A program made the position numbers and the translations under genes. The notes under the pieces are model-generated. The model was not told the DNA's origin, did not search any database, and was given only the letters and a program-made list of their open reading frames with translations. From NCBI GenBank assembly GCA_030765055.1, contig JAUKNK010000059.1:706001-770000 (forward strand): DNA of 64,000 nucleotides, in the 5' to 3' direction. The stretch comes from Mantis religiosa (Eukaryota; Arthropoda; Insecta; Mantodea; Mantidae). Shown in pieces: positions 1-11,779 of this stretch; position 1 is the stretch's first letter; each line of letters begins with the position of its first letter.

Positions 1-320
<320 letters not shown>

Positions 321-1435
321 GTAGGTAATACGTGTGCTGACTTTGTAGGTACGTGGTAGTGAAAATAATAATTATCACTCAAATAGTTGTAAACCTTAGT
401 TATATTATTTGAATTGGATGAATGTGTGCAAATTGTTAATAATGGAAGCATATGATTCACATGCAACACTAGCCAATTTGAGCAGCTGACGGCACGCGAA
501 GCAAGGACTATACAGATTTCCCTGAAAAACGAAAATGCATATTCTATTGTTTTTTTTATCATTACATATCTACCGGTAGGTAGAAAATAGCTTCTCTGTG
601 CAAGATATTTATCTGGTATAAATGACACTTTTCCTCTGAATACTTAGCAGATAATTAAACTTATTTTAGGATGATTTATACAAGCTTCTTTTATCCACAT
701 TGGTGTTACTAACATGTTTGTTGATTTCACAAAAGGAATAATTGCTGGTAATTGTTAACCAATTATGTTAAAATAATTGATAACAATCTGCGTTCCCTTA
801 ACAGCAAAATAATTTAAATAGCTTGATAAACGTAAACGAATGGACTCAGAGGTTATTTAGTCCGTGTTTTAATCGCCACTTCACTCACCTTTCACTGTCG
901 CTTTATAACACGCTTTATAACATTGAGATTTCCTTAAATATTCCCATTAACATTTCACTTTAGGATTGTGAAATAGTGTAAGTTGTTACTGGCACTTCAC
1001 TTTACTTGCCAAGACATGAAATGCACATAACGACGTAGCCTCTCTTTCAGGACGGTTCACTCAGTGAGGAGTCAAGCACAAGAGGTCTAGAACCCCTTGC
1101 AATAACAGCGAACACTTCATGCGATTATAGCAGTTACTAACTCGGTAAGAGGGCAACGCTGTTCGGCGCACCAGAAGTGCACTCGCCTACTCATTCAGTT
1201 ACTTGCTTTACTAAACTCTCACCCCCTGCAAGAGCGCTCGCTTATACAACCATAAGAATTTTCGCAGAGGTCCAGAACGTACGACAATTTTTTTTTGTAA
1301 TCTGGGAAATGGCTTATCTTTTTACACTTTCGGCTGTCTGGCTGCCTTGGTTCACAGACGCTGTGACACATTATTTACGTATATCACGTAGAAGCTTCGG
1401 TGTGACATCTAAAAGCAAATTCTGAGGTAGCAAAT
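321..1435. other. Unassigned AT-rich sequence
   Basis: No recognisable gene, RNA or mobile element. The short open frames on both strands have no recognisable protein features. Confidence 0.5.
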
Positions 1436-1447
1436 AGCAGATGCATT

Positions 1448-1705
1448 TTTTTTTTTTTTTTTTTTTTTTTGTAATTTACGTCCTCCAACGTTAAGTCATA
1501 TCGGACGATGAATGGAATGGGTGAAATGGTGCTCAAATGAGCCCAGGGTCCATAGATCCTTAGAGTTACCCAACGTTCGTCTTGTAGGATAAGGGAAAAC
1601 CCCGGAAAAAAAAACTTATCCAGGTAACTCACCCTGACCGAGATTCGAACTCGGGACCTCTTGAACGTGAGGCACATACGCTACCACCGCGGTGCCAAGG
1701 CGGGC
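1448..1705 (-). mobile_element. tRNA-derived SINE, family A, copy 1
   Basis: Read on the minus strand, a tRNA-like head holds a strong RNA polymerase III B box (AGTTCGAATCTCGG). A tRNA-unrelated body follows and ends in an A-rich tail, seen as a T run at 1448-1470. A perfect 12-bp duplication, agcagatgcatt, flanks it at 1436-1447 and 1706-1717, so this is a genuine retroposed copy. Near-identical bodies lie at 4881-5135, 5660-5908 and 35483-35735, with a short relative at 46249. Confidence 0.92.
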
Positions 1706-1717
1706 AGCAGATGCATT

Positions 1718-2236
1718 AGGTAGTAATAACATTGACAGGATAAAGCTTTTAATCTCCCCTGGAGGAAAATAAAAACTGTGTACAAAACTAGTGTCAAGTA
1801 ATGGAATGCAAAAATTAAATCGCTTTAATAGGGTCAAATATTAAACAACAAGTGCAAAAATAAATCATATTAAATCAATCACGTTAGTAATTTCCCAAGC
1901 TAATTTATTTTGTTTGTTCCCATGCAATCAGCGACCTCGGTATGCCAAAATTTATTTCTGCAAGAGACCATTTACTCGGTATTCAATCTACTGAGATGGG
2001 ACTCTTGCTTTTAATCACACTTAAAGGACATTCACAGCCTTGAAGGATATTATTTCTTTTAACATGAAGTCTTATTACATTTAAATAATTGAGCCACAGG
2101 TTAATATTCGAAGAAATAGTAATAGGTTTCTATTCGAAGAATATAAATAAGTAAGGTCAGCATAGGTTATCAATTAGGTGGTAGATTCCCATACATAGGC
2201 TATCTAATGCCATCAAGTTCTGTAAGTTTGAAGTCT
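1718..2236. other. Unassigned AT-rich sequence
   Basis: Nothing recognisable on either strand. Confidence 0.5.
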
Positions 2237-2298
2237 GAGCCGGATTAGAAACAGTAGGAATCAGTAGGCCAGTGTCCAACCAACTGAGCTAGCCAGAC
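2237..2298 (-). mobile_element. tRNA-like SINE head remnant
   Basis: The minus strand reads GGTCTGGCTAGCTCAGTTGG, a good polymerase III A box, with a degenerate B-box-like TTCTAATCC about 40 bases on. No duplication or tail was identified. It could also be a decayed tRNA pseudogene. Confidence 0.35.
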
Positions 2299-2942
2299 CA
2301 ATTTTAATATTCCCGAAATGGACAATGACCAATATTTCAAGTATTTTATCCATCGTTTGACATGAAGCAAACGTGCTTATATGTGTATTCCAAAGTGTTC
2401 ATCCGCTTGCATTCTAGGAATTTCAATGTTGTCAAGTGTGAAATATATATTACAGGGGCTAGATGCTGTTCTTCAACACAAGTTTAACACTTGCGCGAGT
2501 TCACATCCAACCGGATTGTGGGGCTGACCACACTACCGCCATCTCGTCCCGGGCTAGAATCCGGATACCTTTACCATAAGCTCAAGTGTTTATGTTGTAG
2601 TGCATGACTTAGCTTATTGTTGGTTGTTGGCTTTGGAGTAATGACTTTAACACGAAGAAGTTCTAAAACCTCAAAGAAACCTGGATTTTATTTTAGCAAT
2701 GCACTTCCTCGCATTAATCCTAACTCATACATATTTTATATATTCTTAGTCCTTAAAACACTGCTTTATATACTTCACTCTCTATTTTCGAACATAATTT
2801 TATTCTCGACGCTGTATATTATACAGGAGAATAGAACCTATACTACAGTTCTAATATTTAGTATTCACCTTTCCTTGTAAAAAACTAAACAACTACAGCA
2901 GCCATAATAGTGAACAACAACTTCAAGGGACTATACAAAATT
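2299..2942. other. Unassigned sequence
   Basis: A GC-richer patch near 2520-2565 looks vaguely like another minus-strand tRNA-like head (GATTCTAGCCCGGGACGAG), but the evidence is weak. The rest is AT-rich and featureless. Confidence 0.4.
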
Positions 2943-2948
2943 CCCTCA

Positions 2949-3573
2949 ATGCGGTATGGCTCATGCGGTTCCGTCTGTGACCCACATTGGGAAGTCTGGG
3001 TTCGATTTCCGTGGCCGACCTACCTGGCCCATAGTTGATTTCGGGGGTTTCCCAATATATTAATTACATCCCCAGAACTTCCTGTCACTCCATTTCATCT
3101 CCATTATCGTTTCATATCGTCTCTCATCTGGTGGCTAATTTAAGAGTAGAAGTGACAGCGGGAGTCTCGGCGGTGCATGGCGGGATGATATGCTCTGAGC
3201 GACCAATTTCTCCGTTGGCGGGACGTATTGCGGTCTCCGAGTCGGCCTATTGGGCTGATTCAGGAACGCTGCTGGCGGGATGCCAGTTGTGCAAGCCTAC
3301 CTGGAGTCCCTTGCTCTGAGGGTGGCGGGCTTCAGTCTCCGGAATGGTCTCGTGACTTTTTCGGGGCCACGGTAAGTGGGATGACGATTGTTTCGGACAG
3401 CCGGGGAGTTTCTATCCAGTACTGTGGTACTGTGGTGATTCCCTTGAGTCGGTCGGAATTTGTCTCCTCTCACCTCATCCTCACTCCCCTGGGTGTTCCA
3501 CTGAGGCATAGGTACAAAAGACCAGTCTGGTCGAGATGCCGAATCTCCTCCGAAAAATGCAATCCAATCCAAT
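2949..3573 (+). mobile_element. Long tRNA-derived SINE, family B, copy 1
   Basis: A tRNA-like head with an A-box-like tract and a B box (GGGTTCGATTTCC) leads into a GC-richer body of about 500 bp. It ends in the short tandem tail aatccaatccaatcc at 3561-3575. The copy at 14521-15057 has the same head, body order and tail. A short ccctca is present on both sides (2943-2948 and 3574-3579). The ATCCA-type tail, rather than poly(A), sets this family apart from family A. Confidence 0.85.
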
Positions 3574-3579
3574 CCCTCA

Positions 3580-4449
3580 GCAGATCACAAAATCCACAAA
3601 TCAAAATTACAACTTACTTTGGACAGCCCTCGTCTGGGATTACCTTAAACAAAATCTCATCTGTTACGTTCTCATGAGTTTCACTGTTCTCTCCAACAGA
3701 ATAACCTATAAGGAAGGCTATTATCTTTATATACATTTTGTTAGTTACAAATATACACATATCGTTGTAGGTACAGAGAACGATACAGCAAGCAAGGTGA
3801 CAGATTTTGAAGAAGCTTTTAACTTCCTTTATGATAACCGTGAAAGGCCACACTCTTTACATGACCACGACAATTGCCAGTTAACAGTTATTATCAAATG
3901 GAAAAAATATAATATATATAAATCTATACCAATAACAGAGAATATCTCCGAAATGTTTAATGCCACAAAAACTGTGTTTTAAAGGAATATATGCTTTATC
4001 GAGATGTATCTTTTTCAAAGTGTACCACTTAAAACAACTACTCCCAAAATATCGAAGATGGGTATATACTTTATTTTTAATAGAAATTTGTTAAACATTT
4101 TAATCAAAATCAGCAAAGTCATCTTTTAGAACCCCAAAATTATGGAATTGTTGCTAAGCGGCTTATCGTTTTAGACTTATTTCGTTAACACACAGACACA
4201 TACATAGAGCGCCGTTTTAAAAATCCTTCTGATTTATTCAGCGCGTGCCTTGTGAGATCGTGGTGTCGATGAATGGAATGCAAAGGCTATATAAGTAAGC
4301 AGTAAGAATAATTTAGACGACCTAGAAAGAGTGAAATCAAGGTTTGTAAATAAAATTGTGCTAGAAGTTTCAAAAGTTACAATAACACGACTGGTACACA
4401 TATAAGAGAAACTTACTGAAGATCTAGAATTAGTACACTTTTCATCAAG
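3580..4449. other. Unassigned sequence with a non-repeat open frame
   Basis: A plus-strand frame stays open from inside the SINE tail to 3982, giving about 130 residues of non-SINE sequence. A minus-strand frame is open over 3614-3853. Neither has a recognisable domain and AT-rich DNA gives such frames by chance, so I do not call a gene. Confidence 0.4.
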
Positions 4450-4450
4450 T

Positions 4451-4541
<91 letters not shown>

Positions 4542-4562
4542 AAGAAGAAGTAGAAGTAGTAG
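4450..4562. repeat. (AGT)n microsatellite with GAA interruptions at its right end
   Basis: A nearly pure TAG/AGT run to about 4540 is followed by mixed GAA and GTA units. It is the same unit as the second segment of the microsatellite at the window start. Confidence 0.97.
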
Positions 4563-4880
4563 GAATTATTACAGGCAGCCGCTTTTGGAAGTATCAGAAG
4601 AAACAAAGGATCATTGAGGTTAATGCAATAAGAGTTATAAAAACAAAAGTTAGGCTTCATGCATAATCTAACTTGAAGATGAGATGAAGGTTGACGATTT
4701 ACAAAACTTCTCCTTCCGTTGCAGGAAAACGCATCTTCTAATATTCTCCTATCTAGTTAAGCACAATATGTGAAGGTAACATCGATTAGTGTGCACAGAT
4801 GGCTGCCGTCAAGGTGAATAGTGAAATAATAAACAGAAGCGCAAGTACGACAAAATGAAGCAGCATTGTTGCGATAAGCA

Positions 4881-5135
4881 CTTAATTTAATTTTAATTTT
4901 TTAATTTTACGTCTTCCAGCTTCAAGACATATCGAACGACAAATTACTTGGGTGAAATGATGTACAAATGAGCCCAGGGTCCATAGAGCTTACAGTTACC
5001 AGACATTCGTCTTTCAGGATAAGGGAAAACCCAGGAAAACCCTTATCCAGGTAACTCATTCTCACCAAGATTCGAACTCGGAACCACTTGAACTTGAGGC
5101 AGACACCCTACCACCGACGCTACCGAGACAGGCAT
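4881..5135 (-). mobile_element. tRNA-derived SINE, family A, copy 2
   Basis: Same body as the copy at 1448 and same minus orientation. The B box appears as its complement, gattcgaactcgg. The T-rich 3' end is at 4881-4905. The duplication cgataagca is perfect at 4872-4880 and 5136-5144. Confidence 0.9.
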
Positions 5136-5144
5136 CGATAAGCA

Positions 5145-5646
5145 TGAGTAAAACTCTACCGGCAATACCACATTTCCCTGAAATGAGCACACTCTTCTGT
5201 TGCGGAGAGTATTGCGATGTGTATTGCAAGTTAAAATGGTAACTACTTAGGTACGTGATAGGGCTTACTACCGGAAGATAGATACAATATGTAAAATTGT
5301 GTATTTGAAGAAAGCATGAATGCAAAGTCATGCCTCCGCACCAGGATATGGATTCTTCGATGCCTGGGTCTGAAAGAGGGCATCGAGCTCTTGGACGAAA
5401 AGGAATGCTTTGAAGATGAAGTAAGATGAGTACAAAAAAGTTAAGTGTAAAGAATATTGTATTCTTCTCATTAGTAAAACAAATATCATGCACATATGTG
5501 TCAACATGTCTAACTAGAAGCCAGAGAAGAAAAACAAGTCAAAGATTGTCAGTAAGAAGATCAACGACACTGCTTCAGACAACATGTATTCATCTTTGAA
5601 CATTTCATAAAAGGCCGAGGTAGATTAATCCAAATAATGTATAGGT
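5145..5646. other. Unassigned sequence between two SINEs
   Basis: A minus-strand frame of 143 codons ends inside the neighbouring SINE and has no recognisable domain. Nothing else was identified. Confidence 0.45.
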
Positions 5647-5659
5647 ACATTCCGGACTT

Positions 5660-5908
5660 TTATTTTGTTTGTTTGTAATTTACGTCCTCCAACGTTAAGT
5701 CATATCGGACGGTGAATGAATTGGTTGAAATGATGCTCAAATGAGTCCAGGGACCATGGAGCTTAGAGTTACCCGACATTCGTCTTGAAGGATAAGGAAA
5801 AACCCGGGTAATAATCGTATCCATGTAAGACACACTGACCGAGATTCGAACTCGGGACCGCTTGAACGTGAGGCACACACGCTACCATCTATGCTACCGA
5901 GGCAGGCA
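5660..5908 (-). mobile_element. tRNA-derived SINE, family A, copy 3
   Basis: Body and B box match copies 1 and 2. Imperfect flanking duplications (acattccggactt at 5647-5659, acatgctggactt from 5909) suggest an older insertion than copy 1. Confidence 0.88.
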
Positions 5909-5921
5909 CATGCTGGACTTC

Positions 5922-7399
5922 TTCATGAGCTCCAAAGACAGTGTGAATATCGGACTGCATTACGTACTCCCTTCAGTTTATATCTTAGGAGATGACGAAA
6001 CATTTGTACAGATAAAAAAGAGAAGTAGCTGACTATAGCTGAAAGTATAGTAATGAGTGAAACGTAACCGAAAGACTGTAGATTCCTTATATTTCATGCA
6101 GTAAGAATACAATATTTGCTTAGAAGGTGATATTGGTTAAGAATATATAGAGTGAATCAAATTTCTCTTGTGAGTTCATTTATAAACAAGACATTTATAC
6201 AATTGCATAGTGTTGTAATAACAAACAGTGAAGACTAATTCCATACATTGAAATTCCTCCGCTTCAAGTGCATGAAGTTCATAGGTCAATGACTTCATAG
6301 GATGTTAGAGGTAGGAGGTCCAGAAAAGGGTTAAGGAGATTTATGTTGAAGTCAATATTGAGATATTTAAATTTGTATTTCATTATTTATTTATATTAAA
6401 AATGTTTATGTTTTCCCTCTCATGACTTTCTCTACTCTAGTACACACTATTCTTACAAGCACTTATTTCTCTACCTGCTTCATCCTGCTTCATGTTACCA
6501 AGACAAACATTATAAGAGCTTATATTCTTGCTGATTATTTTATAGGTTCAAGAGGAATTTGAAAATACAGTAGGCTATATATAGCCGAACATAAATTGTG
6601 TGATTTTAAACGAGCTCTACGCTTTTGTGAAGTTACGGTTTACGAGTTATGCAGAAGTCATCCAGATTGAAAAGGGTTTGAGTAACAAGGGGTAAGAATC
6701 CGCAGTTTTTGGATAAATGTCTATTGCTCTCCTTATAAGTGATAAATCCTTCTGGTTTTTGCTCTGCGGTATGCTACATGTTTGTTCTCCAAGAAGGCGA
6801 AACAACATTTATGTACTCCATTAATAGGTCGTAATTAACTGTAATTAAACTGTGTTACATTCGGACTCTTACCCCTAGCATGGGGCAAAAGTACTGTTCA
6901 TGTGGGGCAAAGTCCCAATATATTAGGGAGCATGAAATTATATTAGCAAGCATAATAAAATAATGATTAAGAAACTATTTCAATACATTGAGAAATGACA
7001 ACCTGAATACAAAATAGAACACTATTTTCATAAATACTGAAATGGTTAACAGAAATAATGGCCAGTTTTATTTAGAAAAAAAAACAAGCCAACGAAAATT
7101 GACATTTTGGAATTAATTGGCACTAATAAACTGTCACCTAAAATTCGTTTAATTTAGTTTAGTCTTTACAAATCAGTAGAACTGTTAAACACCTTCGTCC
7201 CTGTAGGAACAATACAAATCTCAAAAAAGGGAGAAAACATAAACCTTTCAGATTATTTAGTCAATTGAAATGCGGAAACCTTTTTTCATTTAAGGAGGAA
7301 AACTAACCTCCGTCTTATGCTGTACGGTTTTCATGCCACCACCCTTTACAGGAGCTACACTGCATCCAGTCTTCAGTAGGGTGATGTATCTAAGGGAAT
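5922..7399. other. Unassigned AT-rich sequence
   Basis: No coding, RNA or mobile-element signature identified. Confidence 0.5.
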
Positions 7400-7990
7400 G
7401 AAAGTTATGCTGTTGGGATTTTTCTTGTTGTTTCAAGAGCCGTATTGTATGGAAATGATGTGATGATGTGACAATTTCTGGTTTTTTTTGTGCTTCCGGA
7501 CATTCTTTTCCTCTGCAATTGCGTTTTATGACGGGAAGTGATAAGAAGTGTTGGCCTCTGCGTTCCCATTATGCCGTGGACATGTTCTATGAAATTGCTG
7601 TGCCCAGAAGCTGACGGCAATGTTAGCTGCGCTTCCTGATATTAGTCGTTTTGTTCCTGTGGCTCATTATAAGCAGCTGGATCCTGGTCTGTTACCTATG
7701 AATGCAGAAAATCCTCATCGCTGAACTAGAATCTGTCGATGGGCATTATTCCACAGGTATCCAAAGCCCTCACAGTTTACTCAATAGTGCAACTCTTCAA
7801 ATAAGCTTTCTCAAACAGCTCCAAAATCTTGCCCGAAGTTGCAGGCGTACTTTTACTCCGACTGCTCGAATTTCATGTTCGGAATTGTTCTACCATCAAG
7901 TGGTCCGCCAGGAAATTAACAACCATTGCAATGCGAAGCTTATATTCAATACTTAAAGCCACATAAAATTTATTTATCTAACATCATGTA
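7400..7990 (-). pseudogene. Decayed pogo/jerky-type (DDE_1) transposase, C-terminal part
   Basis: Reading the minus strand from about 7960 downward gives ELFEKAYLKSCTIE, a stop, TVRALDTCGIMPIDRF, a stop, FSDEDFLHS, a stop, then VTDQDPAAYNEPQEQND. The order, an F-KAY helix, a G-F-x-x-x-G-I-x-P-like turn, a D-E-x-F acidic patch and a VTD-x-PA segment, is that usually found at the end of the DDE_1 transposases of pogo, Tigger and jerky elements. A further 71 codons stay open to 7405. At least three in-frame stops make it non-functional. The catalytic DDE part should lie at higher coordinates, but I could not follow it. The assignment rests on motif order recalled from the family, not a search. 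Confidence 0.6.
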
Positions 7991-8482
7991 TGAGGAGGGA
8001 ACCAGGTTTCCCGAACGTAAAATATGGTTTAGAAATTTAACATACTCATTGTTGAAACCGTTTTGTTACAAGAGTAACAAAATTACATGAGCTGAACAGA
8101 AGACATTAGACGCCTTCACTAGCACAAAATCGTTGCCAACATAAAATCATAACACAAAAATTCCAGCTATTGAACTTTTGCCCTGTAAGGACCCTTTTCC
8201 CTGTTACTCCACTAAGGACACTCCAAAAAATTTAAGGTGTACTTTCATCAGTTAAGAAAATATAAACTTGGAGCATTTTAAGGAAAACTGTTAAAGCCGT
8301 TCTTGAGAAGATCAAAACATCAGTAAAACATTCCATATAAAGGTTAGTTAGGGTTGAGGGGTTTTATTGAACATTTCCGTGATACCTACATCTCGGGAAA
8401 ATACTAAACTTAAATAACAAATTTGGCATGTAACAGATTTTTTTAGTGATGTTGATCACAGACGGACACGTACGTATGCAGG
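7991..8482. other. Unassigned AT-rich sequence
   Basis: Expected site of upstream transposase sequence for the minus-strand remnant to the left, but no readable frame was found. Confidence 0.4.
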
Positions 8483-8529
8483 CACGCGCGCGCGCACACA
8501 CACACACACACACGCACGCACACACACAA
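8483..8529. repeat. CG/CA dinucleotide microsatellite
   Basis: An alternating purine-pyrimidine tract: CG repeats pass into CA repeats with two ACGC interruptions. Confidence 0.95.
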
Positions 8530-8649
8530 AATCATACAGACTCTTCTCTAAAACGACTTCTTTTTTAGCTTCAGGGGCCCTAAAACCTGTATTTGCAGTG
8601 ACATATTAATCTCCTGGATTAGCAGGTTGGGGTATGAAGCAGTACGTAC

Positions 8650-8778
8650 CCTAGATAGAGTCAACATGAAAAATTCAATGCCATGACCGGGATTTGAACC
8701 ACGGATATCCTTCACAGTATCGTAAGTCACCACAGACGGTGTATCTCGAATGCGAGAGCCCCTAGTGGCCTACCGGGG
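8650..8778 (-). mobile_element. tRNA-derived SINE, family C, copy 1
   Basis: The minus strand has a B box (GTGGTTCAAATCCC) followed by ggcattgaatttttcatg and a TCTATCTA segment. The same segment occurs in opposite orientation at 8895-8928. The A-box end is degenerate. No duplication was identified. Confidence 0.65.
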
Positions 8779-8817
8779 AAATAAGCGAGTCAAATGTAGA
8801 ATTTAATGTTAGAACGG

Positions 8818-8945
8818 CACGTTGGCCATGGAAGCTCAATTGGTTACAGCGACTGGACGGAAACCAGGAGATTCATGGTTCAAATGCCGGCCAAGGCATT
8901 GAATTTTTCATGTTGATTCTATCTATCAACAACCTTGGCCTATAT
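8818..8945 (+). mobile_element. tRNA-derived SINE, family C, copy 2
   Basis: An A box (GAAGCTCAATTGGTTACAGC) and B box (ATGGTTCAAATGCC) are spaced as in a tRNA, followed by the family C body. It lies head-to-head with copy 1, about 40 bp apart. Confidence 0.7.
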
Positions 8946-10032
8946 ACGGCCAGTTTGAAGAAATGATTAATTTCCATCAAGTAATAAAGTACGTACTCTA
9001 CGAACTCTCCGAAGTAGAGAAAATAGAGTTGAGCAAAATATTAATTTTCCTTTATGGTACATTGAATAATGCGTTAGTTAAATGAATGTTGGTGGGGAAA
9101 TTTTTTCTAATGTTTGAAATTCCAACCTGGTGTTAACTCCTCCAGTCACGATCTCCTAGGGTTATTGAGACCAATCAATGACAACTAGAGATGCAATCTT
9201 GGAAAGGCGTTCTCTTCAAAAGTGTAAGAGTAAGTGCATTGCTGTAGTTAGAGCATTGAAATTTAAAATACTGGCATATACAGATGCAAATTTAGAACTG
9301 AAGCATTCCAAATTCATGTTACTTCTTTGCGACTTTCCAGGTGAAAGCTTTATTGATGGAATTGTAGGTAGAATATGAAGAAAGAATCAAAATCTAAAGG
9401 TGCAGCAATTGATCGGACTTAAGCTTGAACTTCTCTACCCTCTCGGCATCGGAAAGTTGAGATGCATGCACTCAATCACTATTAGTTTAATAAAAGTAGA
9501 TTTGTTGCGAATGTTTAGATCTAATGAGAACAAGTTCAAACTCGCTACTAAGTATAACTTCCTAGTGATTATCTGCGAAACCCAGAAGCACTAAACGGGA
9601 AACGAATACTTATCTGCTAGTGAGACACTGGTATATACAGATGCAAATTTAGAGGTTATCCACGAAGTTTGAGAATCGCTGCATTTACTTGAAATCGTTA
9701 CAACAATATATTCCAGTAGGTGCTCAAATTGTAAAAGACCATACACGATTTGTGAGTATATGCGTTGATGACGGCGAAAAAGTGTCTCAAACTCCTGAAT
9801 CCAGAGACTTTTCAGTATTTTATAAAGTCAATGAGAAATAGGGTAAGAAAGTGTCGTGACTCTGCACTGATAGGCACAGCAATGTCGATACGGTATATCT
9901 AGCACAGAAGAAATATTCTTAGGAAGAGGCGGTTATAGAACCTCAGCTTCTATGCTTAAAAGTATCACTGCAGCTGTGGTAAACCGTCAGACCGTCAGTT
10001 GTGGTAAATTTAACCTCAAAAATGGACAATTA
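8946..10032. other. Unassigned sequence, possibly decayed coding
   Basis: A plus-strand frame without ATG is open over about 9655-9839 and looks compositionally protein-like (it includes QQYIPVGAQIVKDHTRFVSI). A 19-base string, atatacagatgcaaattta, occurs near 9275 and near 9633. I do not recognise the product. Because a Polinton-like integrase remnant lies just beyond the solo LTR, this may be another part of that element; that is speculation. Confidence 0.3.
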
Positions 10033-10036
10033 ATAT

Positions 10037-10599
10037 TGTGACTTTGTGGATTCGTAGAATTAAAAGTCCGAGTTGCAGATATTCCAAACGTTCTTTATCT
10101 CCGTAGAAATACACTGTTCACTTCTTACAGTAGTCGCATCACATACACATCACAATCTACCAAGATCGATGACAATAGCAAACATTGTGATTACCTCTGT
10201 TTACAACACTCTTGTTACACACTTCACAGCTATTTACTACTACTCACGACTGCCCCTTGGCGAGTTGTTGCTCTCTTAAATACCACATTGATAAATTCGA
10301 GGGGTTTCTGGACCAAATAAGAAAACAACTTTTCTCTGTCAATCAGGATATCACTAGAACCTTCTAAACGTGAAATCATATCTGTGCCGGCAAGTCATTT
10401 ATCTCCGAATTACACTATCCGTCTGTTATTTATCGGAGCTATCGTTATTTGCCGGTTCTTTGTGTACACTAGCCGCGCTATCGTAGATCACGTCTTCGCG
10501 GCAATATTTTTAGATTGCAATTTAATCTTATAAATACTGTTTTAGAGCAAATTAGAGGACAGCTCATTTTCAATTGGAACCTCACGGTGGCGGCTGGCA
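10037..10599 (-). mobile_element. Solo LTR, Ty3/gypsy-like
   Basis: On the minus strand it begins TGCCAGCC and ends CACAAAGTCACA, giving TG...CA termini. ATAT flanks it on both sides (10033-10036 and 10600-10603). The last 12 bases equal the end of the gypsy solo LTR at 41364-41841. The minus strand also has an ATTTAAGAG TATA-like box and an AGATAAAGAACG tract where the other LTRs have AATAAAGAACA. The remaining sequence differs greatly, so it belongs to a related subfamily. No internal region remains, as expected after LTR-LTR recombination. Confidence 0.72.
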
Positions 10600-10603
10600 A
10601 TAT

Positions 10604-11779
10604 ACGCTAACCTAGGTAGTCTGAAAACAGAGGGGTGATGGTCTGGAGTATGATCTTATCATACATTCTTACACGGGGTCAGATACAATGTTTGCTATAA
10701 ATGGTGAGCTAATTAAAGGTTATCCAGCAGGGGATAAATTAGGCTCTACTGCCTAAGAAAATCGGGAATATGATGGTCATATTTTAAGTACAGAATTTAA
10801 GATTTCCTATGATGCCATCGGTTTAATTACTCACCCATTTTAAAAAGGCTGTTCAAGATATCAGACTCAAACAGTATATCGCTGGACACAGAAAGGAGGA
10901 TAGCAAAAGTTATATCCCTGAAAGGCTACACATTTGCAACTCAGCGTATAGCGTCTAAGGTGCTCAAACCGTAACCAATCCTTTAAGGGATATCAACAAG
11001 AATTATGAAAATGAAATACCTCTATCTCATCCAAAAAATAAGGGAGAAGAAAGAGAAGAAGAGGCGAATGGTCTTAGAAATTATCTGTGGAACTAAGCTA
11101 AGCGTCAGCAATATGGGCATAACTTTTGAAACACACTACAAACTGGAGGCTATAAGTTAGAGAACAAAATAATATATTTGTAGATATTGGATTCAGAGAC
11201 GAGAAGAAGCATATGAAGCTAGTCCTGGGTTGTATGTTCACACCAGTAGGATCGAAGCTCGTCCTATACCGAAGGACGTCTGGATATTTGTTCTCAGATT
11301 CTTTCACAGAAGAGGCGATCGACTGAGATCGAACATATGATTTAGATACAAATGTGTAATGCGTGGTCTAATTATAACTATTGGTAAAACCGGTTAAGAT
11401 CAGCCCTAGCATTCTGATTATCAGGGTCAGGTAACTTATTGCGTCGAGGAAGCAGAAAAATTATAATCATTCTTTCGGAATTCAACAAGTCATCAGAGAA
11501 CAGAAAATCTCCAAAATCCCAGCATGATCAGAGGAATTTGCTGAAGAATTACATTCCACTGGCACAATAACATCCCACTGTAAATATACCTTAATTATAT
11601 CATTGCACATGCAAAACAGCATAGAAATTTTAAGCACATTCTTATTGAACTAATTTTTACTTTAGTATGTCGTTTGCAAGATCTCTGAAGGTCCAGACCG
11701 AAATTAATGTTACAGAAGCAAAGAGTTATTTGTTTCTGATCTGGACTTACTGCCTCAGAATATTTAATCCGATAACGAT
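10604..11779. other. Unassigned sequence upstream of integrase remnant
   Basis: Several short plus-strand open stretches occur (for example near 10860-10950 and 11190-11320), interrupted by stops. They may be decayed coding sequence of the same element as the integrase to the right. No domain was recognised. Confidence 0.3.

Noticed and set aside
3536..3982. 148-codon plus-strand frame
   Set aside because: Its start lies inside a SINE tail, the rest has no recognisable domain, and the opposite strand is open too.
5062..5493. 143-codon minus-strand frame
   Set aside because: The C-terminal part is SINE A sequence and the rest has no recognisable feature.
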